Below the pieces are notes generated by a model that was given only the letters and a program-made list of their open reading frames with translations, ran no database searches and had not been told where the DNA came from. Position numbers and translations under genes: made by a program. Shown one piece after another: positions 58,461-64,000 of a stretch of DNA of 64,000 nt (the stretch's first letter is position 1; every line of letters begins with the position of its first letter). Source of the DNA: Boswellia sacra (Eukaryota > Streptophyta > Magnoliopsida > Sapindales > Burseraceae); the NCBI GenBank assembly GCA_013180625.2, contig SNVD02006294.1, positions 124,001-188,000 on the forward strand, read 5' to 3'.

Positions 58461-59836
58461 TTATATTTACTTATAGAATATTTGAATAATATGTACGTAT
58501 GCTAAATTGTTATCTGCATCATGCAAGAGAAGGAAACGGCAGGGTCGTTCTTCGTCCAAAGGGCGGCGAGCTCAAGGACAAGCGGTATATATAGAAAGAA
58601 TCGCAAGCGGGTCGGCGAATTTATTGGCCCGCTTCTGGAGTAAGAAATGCAGAATAACCTGCCTACTTCCCTTAATCCGACACCAGCCGTCATATCAAGG
58701 GGCAAGCAGCGGCAGCATGTAGAGACGGCGGAGAGTTGCCTCCGTAGGCTGGACCATCATATCAAATATAGCGATACATAACATATATTGAATTCTTATT
58801 TTATTTTCTTTTCTAATCTCTCATTGTCTTATAACTTTGTATTTTACTTTTTTTTGGAAGAATACTTATTGCAGAAGACAAATTCTATAACTAAAATTGA
58901 TCAAACTTGTAAGGTACTGTACCAAGAAAAAAATATTATTGGTAAGATTTATAACGGACATTTGGTAATAGAATAATTATTTTAAAAGATTTTACATACA
59001 AGATAATAATAAAAAGGCTGGCTTAGGGCTTTCCTGCAATAACTTGCCGATGCTGCCCACCAACAAAATCATTTAGGAATGCATAGCATGGTAATGCCAT
59101 CATCCATCAAATAAACGGGTTGTTTAACTTACCATGGTGATGATTGGGATATATATAATAATGTCAATCACAATCAGCACTGACCCAAGTCTACTAGTGT
59201 ATGTTACGTACTTTTTTCCAACAAAATTAAACATAAAAAATTGTTTATTATATTTCGTATACGTGTAAGTAGTATTCTAACACATAGCGGGTAGCGAGGA
59301 AAATCTATGAACCAAAATCGGTGTGGCCTGTGGAATTGAAAATAACAATAGTTGATTTGCACTAGATAGATAAATAAAATATAAATCTGGTTTATATTAG
59401 TATTAATATTGGAATTAACAACCTTACTAATATTTTATTTTATAGGCGTGATAATTGGCTATAGTTTATTCAGGCGCTGGTGGCCGAATTCCATGACAAA
59501 GCCACTCACTCACTCATGGAACAATTTAATTTATTTATTATTTTACGACATAGATTTAGATTGATCGTGAGATTTCATAGCATATATGTGCACGTGCACA
59601 ATTTTATTTTATTTTCTTTTATGCGGCGTATATATATATGACAGAAGTGAGTTGATAACATTAGCTACGCTTTGAGCATCCATACCAAATAAATGCAATG
59701 CTCTCCTGGACAATCCAACGCAGTATAGCCTATTCTTCTCTACTTTCGATGGCTAGGATAACTTATTTTTGTTCTTCCATCTTCGTCCAATAGGTAATCA
59801 GCCCCCTGCACCTCGATATAACATCATTGACATATA

Positions 59837-59878
<42 letters not shown>

Positions 59879-60143
59879 CGATTACGAGAATTTAGGAGAT
59901 TATAACTAACTGCATGCATTTTGTTTTATTTTTTTATTTTCAAGAACTTAAAACGACCAACCAATTTCATCCAGGGCCGTTGCGAGAATTTAGGAGATTC
60001 CAACAAACTCGATTTAATTTTTTTTTTATTTTCAAATATTATCCTAGAATGAATATATATGTGTGTGAGTGTTTGTGCGTGTGTTTTAATTGCTTACTCC
60101 ACTTCCAACGAAGATTCAACTCTACTAACTCCATAGTCAAAAT
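58461..60143. other. Intergenic AT-rich DNA, no gene recognised
   Basis: A (TA)n microsatellite lies at 59842-59876. Just after it, a segment with CGAGAATTTAGGAGATT is present twice (about 59881-59945 and 59974-60040), a ~95-bp tandem duplication. Short ORFs at 58507-58722 and 58788-58976 match nothing known to me. Confidence 0.45.
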
Positions 60144-61241
60144 ATGAGTCCACTACACAATGCGAAAAAGAACCCTCAGACATCTTCTCTCCCGCCTCCG
60201 GATGAAGCCTTGCACTCCGGCGACATCTCCCTCTCTCCCTCATCACAAATCTCTGTGACCACTACTTGCAACTCGCAGTGCAGCCCACCTCAAAGTAAGC
60301 CACAGCCATGCGTTCTTGATTCTTTGACCTCTGCCTCGGGGAATATGAAGCCTGTTTGTGACACAGTGGGGGGCTGGACCAGTTTCCCTTATCGGCATGT
60401 GGGAGGAGGGGGAAGGGTGCTTTTGGAAGGTAGCGACGAAACAGTCCAGAAGCGCTTCTTTAAGGGTAATCCGCTTACAATGGCAATGGGAAAATCTGAA
60501 GATCACCAACAACTAGGTAAGAAACATCCTGGAGAAGTGGAGGCAGTTAAGGGAAATGGTGGAGGTCATCCGTATTCTTATCGAGATATACTTCTTGGTA
60601 ATAAGAAAGAAGGGGTCGGGATTCTTTTGGAAGATAGCGACGAAATAGTGAAAAAACGCTTCTTTGAGTGTAATCCACGTGCGATGGTAATGGGGAAACC
60701 TGAAGATCTGCCGCAGCTGCGTGAGCAAGAACGTGGGAAAGTAGAGCCAGTTAAGGGAAATGGTGGAGGTCGACAGTGTTCTCAGCAAAATCAAGTTCTT
60801 GATAGTAAGAAAAAAGACCTTCCTCATGAGGCAGAGGTTCTTTTGGAAGATAGCGACCAAATGGTGAAGAAGGGCTCTGTTGAGGGTAAGCGGGCGGGAC
60901 GTGAGAAAGGTCCTGGGGTTGTTAAGGTAAGTGGAGGTCGTCAATATTCTCGTCGTGATCAAGTTCGTGGGGATGAAGGCGTTGCTCATCGGGCTGGTGA
61001 TATCGCTAAGCTGCCTTGGTTCAGCAAACTCAACGGTTGGTTTTCTTTTCGCTATAAGAAACTGGGGGCAGGTGGGTTGGTCAACGAGAGAAGCGATTCT
61101 GCGGTGAGAAAGATATCTCATGAAGGGGAGGCATCAACTTTGGTCATAGCGCAGAATCATGCGGTTGATGAAGAAGAACCAATAGAAACTGGGTATCAGA
61201 AGGTGGGAAAGAGAGGGAAGCGGAATAAGAAAGCGGAATAA
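60144..61241 (+). CDS. Orphan repeat-containing protein, function unknown
   Basis: An uninterrupted 365-codon ORF, the longest non-transposon ORF here, more GC-rich than its flanks. After a Ser/Pro-rich N-terminus (residues 1-70) it has about four diverged units of about 68 residues, with cores RVLLEGSDETVQKRFFKGNP (from 91), ILLEDSDEIVKKRFFECNP (160), VLLEDSDQMVKKGSVEG (232) and LVNERSDSAVRKISHEG (312), plus VKGNGGG links (136, 203). WTSFPYR (78) and WFSFRYK (299) mark the array ends. The C-terminus is Lys/Arg-rich (KVGKRGKRNKKAE). No signal peptide or membrane segment. I do not recognise it; it may be a young gene or a transposon product. Confidence 0.55.
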   Translation: MSPLHNAKKNPQTSSLPPPDEALHSGDISLSPSSQISVTTTCNSQCSPPQSKPQPCVLDSLTSASGNMKPVCDTVGGWTSFPYRHVGGGGRVLLEGSDETVQKRFFKGNPLTMAMGKSEDHQQLGKKHPGEVEAVKGNGGGHPYSYRDILLGNKKEGVGILLEDSDEIVKKRFFECNPRAMVMGKPEDLPQLREQERGKVEPVKGNGGGRQCSQQNQVLDSKKKDLPHEAEVLLEDSDQMVKKGSVEGKRAGREKGPGVVKVSGGRQYSRRDQVRGDEGVAHRAGDIAKLPWFSKLNGWFSFRYKKLGAGGLVNERSDSAVRKISHEGEASTLVIAQNHAVDEEEPIETGYQKVGKRGKRNKKAE

Positions 61242-62044
61242 GGGAAAAACGAAGATGCAGTACAACCTGTAAAGAAAGAAAGAAAGAAAGACGCATGGAG
61301 GAAAAATGGTGATCTGTCCTTCATCGTCTGCAAGTTTTTGCTTTTTTTTTTTTTTTTTTTATGATCCGGTTCTTTTCTCCTTTGTTTTGTTTTGTTTGTG
61401 TTTTTTTTTTTAAAACCAATTTCGTGCTACATCAATTGCAAGGGAGAGTTGATATTTTGGCTTTTGGTGTCTTTTTCGGGTTCGAGGTACCTCATTGTGA
61501 TGGGAATTCTGCCTAGTAATTTTAAGAAGTTTCTGAAACTGAATACTTAAATTGCCTTACAAATGAATTTGGAGCTCGGTTACTCGAATGGTTTTCTTTA
61601 CTGACCATTTTACCTCATTAATATTGACCTACTATTTCCGGGAACAGAAATACCCAAATAGTGTTGATTTTGTCTTTTGAACCTCTCAGTTAGCTGGACA
61701 AGGAATTGAGCTAGGTGTAGAGTTGCTAGGATCCAGCATGAAGCCACATCTTTATATATTTCCGAAAGGTGATGATGCGAGTTAGATGGTCCAATTGATG
61801 ACAAAGCCCGTTTACTACCTGAAAAGACGGTAAGTATATAAAAATTTGAGATAGATTTTTTAATCCAATTAATGACTTTGTCATCACCAATAGGAATTAA
61901 TAGGGTGGCATGCTCAACGAGATATCTAACTCATGAATATTGTCAAACTTCTAGCAACTCAGACGCCAACTCGGAAAAAAAAAAAAAACATTTAGTTAAG
62001 ATTTAAGAAACAATTAAGTGACCATCCCATCAATCGTTCCCTCT
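61242..62044. other. Spacer, no gene seen
   Basis: AT-rich with poly-T runs (61340-61360, 61401-61411) and a GAAA tetranucleotide repeat near 61275-61290. No RNA gene or coding segment recognised. Confidence 0.4.
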
Positions 62045-62985
62045 CTATCTACATCAGTTACCTGAATCTCCCCGGACTTGATCTTCACACGGGATACCGA
62101 TATCAAAAACCGGATACTTGCCATATGCAACTTTCATCAAATAAGGACCTTCCTTCGGCCATCCGCTACTTGCTCAGATCCCCATAAACAAGGTTGCTAA
62201 GCAACACCATCATAGAGTCCACCATATCCCATATGGGAAATACTTCTAATCTCTTTTGTCAATACATGAACCTCCATGATCCCATAAATAAATTACATGC
62301 ACAAGTAAAATCCACAGAACATAACATAATTAACAACAAGATTGATATGTATATATATTGATCTAGGTTAAATGAGATTGATTCGCCAGGCTACGAACTA
62401 CTACGGACGTTGTAGCACCATGGTTGGCCAAGTCTAGTGCAATCCCCATGCCAGAATTACCTGACCCAAAAACCAAAGCGTTCTTGTTAGCTTATGGCTT
62501 GCCATCTTTAAACTGAGTTGAGACTTGAGTAAATAACGTCCCCAGTGAAAGTTCTCAATCCTTCAATCTCTGGTGTGAAAGGTGTGCTTGTTTCTTCGCT
62601 TGCCACGACCAAAAACCTCCCAGAGACCTCCTCGGTCTCAGCAGAAGCCAAATTCCTGACCTTGACAATCCATTTCTTGCTCGCTTCATTTTAGTTTGCA
62701 AACTTAACGGAAATCTGATACAAAAGACTGATTTTGAAATGAGAAACGTAGTCATCTAAGCACTGTATGGATTGGTTTTTGGAAACAAAAGTTTGATAAG
62801 AAGCAGGGAATGGATTGTGAGAAGCTCACATAACTGTTTAGCCAAGTGAAGACGGAGACGATCGTAGGAATATTTCTTCGAAAGAGAAGCAAAACAATCT
62901 TCCCTTTCGAGAATTATGTGAGGTATCGAATGGTGGCTAAGGCATGCTGCCAGTTCAGCTACTCACGAGTGATGCTGCAATTACA
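62045..62985 (-). pseudogene. YUCCA-type flavin monooxygenase pseudogene (YUC10/11-like)
   Basis: Reading down the minus strand: [90 protein letters not shown], the NADPH-binding [20 protein letters not shown] (GxGxxG kept) and, after a gap, MVDSMMVLLSNLVYGDLSK and GPYLMKVAYGKYPVF-like parts. YUCCAs convert indole-3-pyruvate to auxin. The copy has several frameshifts (about 62500 and 62800) and a stop after VKFAN, and lacks both ends. No introns are evident in this stretch. It is a dead relic. Confidence 0.85.
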
Positions 62986-63689
62986 ATTTTCAATTTTAGT
63001 ATATAAACTAATATTATAATCTTATTTATTCATATATTATAATTTTTAATGGCAAATTAATTTTGATAAATTTAATCTTTCAAATATTTTATAATCTACT
63101 ATTTGTATAAAAGAATTTATGCATGACGTTGGTAAGATTTGTATTATTAAAAAATACTTACGTGAAACGGGTTCAATAAATTATTTGGTGATTTATTAAA
63201 CCAACCTGATTTATTAAAAAAAAAACAACAGAAAAGAAATTCTTCCTACTGCGACCAAGAACGGCAATACCATTAACCAGTGCTCACGTCAAAACGTTTC
63301 TGTCAGACATTTCGTCGAACACTTTAATCGAATCATCAACAGAGCCACATCTAGAATACATATTGATCAAATCAAGAATCTTAATATCACTCAAGTGAAG
63401 GTTATTTGTTGCGATTCTTGGATTGATTGCTTTTGCTTTAGTGGCATTTGATTTTATTTGCTTTTGTTTATGTGTTTGGCTGCCGAGAAAGCCGGGGAAA
63501 TGACGGAAAATGAAGAATTTCTTTTCTGTTGGCAGACTGGCGGTGGCTCGTATGAACCCAAGGAGGAAAGAGGGAGAGTCGGAGAAAGCGGGGAGGGAAA
63601 ATCGCGGTGGTGGACGCTGCTCGACTCACATTCAACGTTGAGCCGATCTATTATGATTCATGTCCGTTCACGTTTTCCTTTGAACAAAA
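62986..63689. other. Spacer before a possible gene
   Basis: AT-rich to 63240. From 63458 there is an open stretch of 93 codons, more GC-rich (KAGEMTENEEFLFCWQTGGG), which I cannot assign; it may be part of a 5' UTR. Confidence 0.3.
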
Positions 63690-63942
63690 AATTCCAAGAA
63701 CGAAACCCTAATAGTTCGATTTCTCTTCCATATTGTTAAATCTTCAATTAACATATCAAATTTGATATTTGAATTAAATATGCTTTTTTCTTCTATTTTG
63801 TATCTTAATTTCTGGCATGTCATTTGAAGAAGAATTTCAGAAGAAGGAATTTCAAGAAAGTAGAAGTGGAAGCTAAGAACAATGTCTCGGATGACGAAGA
63901 AGAAAGGAGGTAATGGAATTGTTAAATTTATTGCTAATTCGG
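63690..63942 (+). promoter_or_regulatory. Possible 5' end of a gene running off the window
   Basis: A telo-box-like AAACCCTAA lies at about 63703-63711, an element frequent in promoters and leaders of plant ribosome-biogenesis and translation genes. Downstream is a purine-rich segment ending GAAAGGAG|GTAATGG, a plausible donor at about 63918, containing ATGTCTCGGATGACGAAG (MSRMTKKKG) or, in another frame, EAKNNVSDDEEERR. No further exon fits before the window ends. Confidence 0.3.
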
Positions 63943-64000
63943 GTTTATTTTGTCCGTTAACATAATAGTAATGAATTTTTTTTTTTTTAATAAATCAGGT

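Noticed and set aside
59914..60147. Upstream ORF overlapping the orphan gene start
   Set aside because: Low-complexity Phe-rich frame through duplicated AT-rich DNA; the ATGA overlap looks accidental.

Overview
This window is nuclear DNA of a flowering plant. It is AT-rich, has short exons with GT-AG introns, carries only plant transposon lineages (Ty3/gypsy Athila/Tat-like and Tekay-like, Ty1/copia-like, CACTA, a Tourist-like MITE), and its recognisable genes are plant families (LOG, YUCCA, class III HD-ZIP, GH35 beta-galactosidase, MRE11, midasin). I cannot name the genus. Almost nothing here is an ordinary intact host gene; it is a nest of transposable elements, and the interest lies in what they carry.

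Layout. 1-3350: 3' end of a plus-strand gypsy element with its 3' LTR. 3351-5281: spacer and a ~510-bp tandem repeat. 5282-16506: complete minus-strand gypsy element G1 (TSD GTTAT), inserted in the third repeat copy. 16787-17647: truncated LTR of the G1 family. 17809-20990: solo LTR of Tekay type (TSD ATAAT). 21899-49822: an outer CACTA element (III) into which a gene-capturing CACTA (I, 24648-47716) is inserted. Element I is itself split by a complete minus-strand gypsy element G2 (30350-42765, TSD CCCCC). 51924-56577: a second gene-capturing CACTA (II) in the opposite orientation. 56578-64000: copia-like and DUF1985-like debris, an orphan repeat-containing ORF (60144-61241), a dead YUCCA gene, and a possible gene start at the right edge.

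Two systems stand out. First, G1 and G2 are different but related elements, and both carry the same two extra genes between integrase and the 3' LTR, where Athila-type elements carry their env-like gene: a LOG-type cytokinin-activating enzyme and a 182-residue basic Cys-rich protein (ORF-A). In G2 both cargo genes are open while pol has at least five lesions. A conserved block with a 3' splice-acceptor signal lies just upstream of ORF-A, and a TATA-like box sits at the same 50-bp spacing upstream of LOG in both copies. This resembles a retrotransposon lineage that carries a host hormone gene.

Second, CACTA elements I and II have captured multi-exon pieces of many unrelated host genes. In I these are USP, ABCC, beta-galactosidase, HD-ZIP III, midasin, MRE11 and an unknown terminal exon. 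In II they are delta-COP and unrecognised genes. In both elements all fragments lie sense from one type of CACTA terminus to the other. One junction fuses a beta-galactosidase exon in frame to an HD-ZIP III exon, and the HD-ZIP III piece keeps both halves of the miR165/166 target site, which are joined only by splicing.
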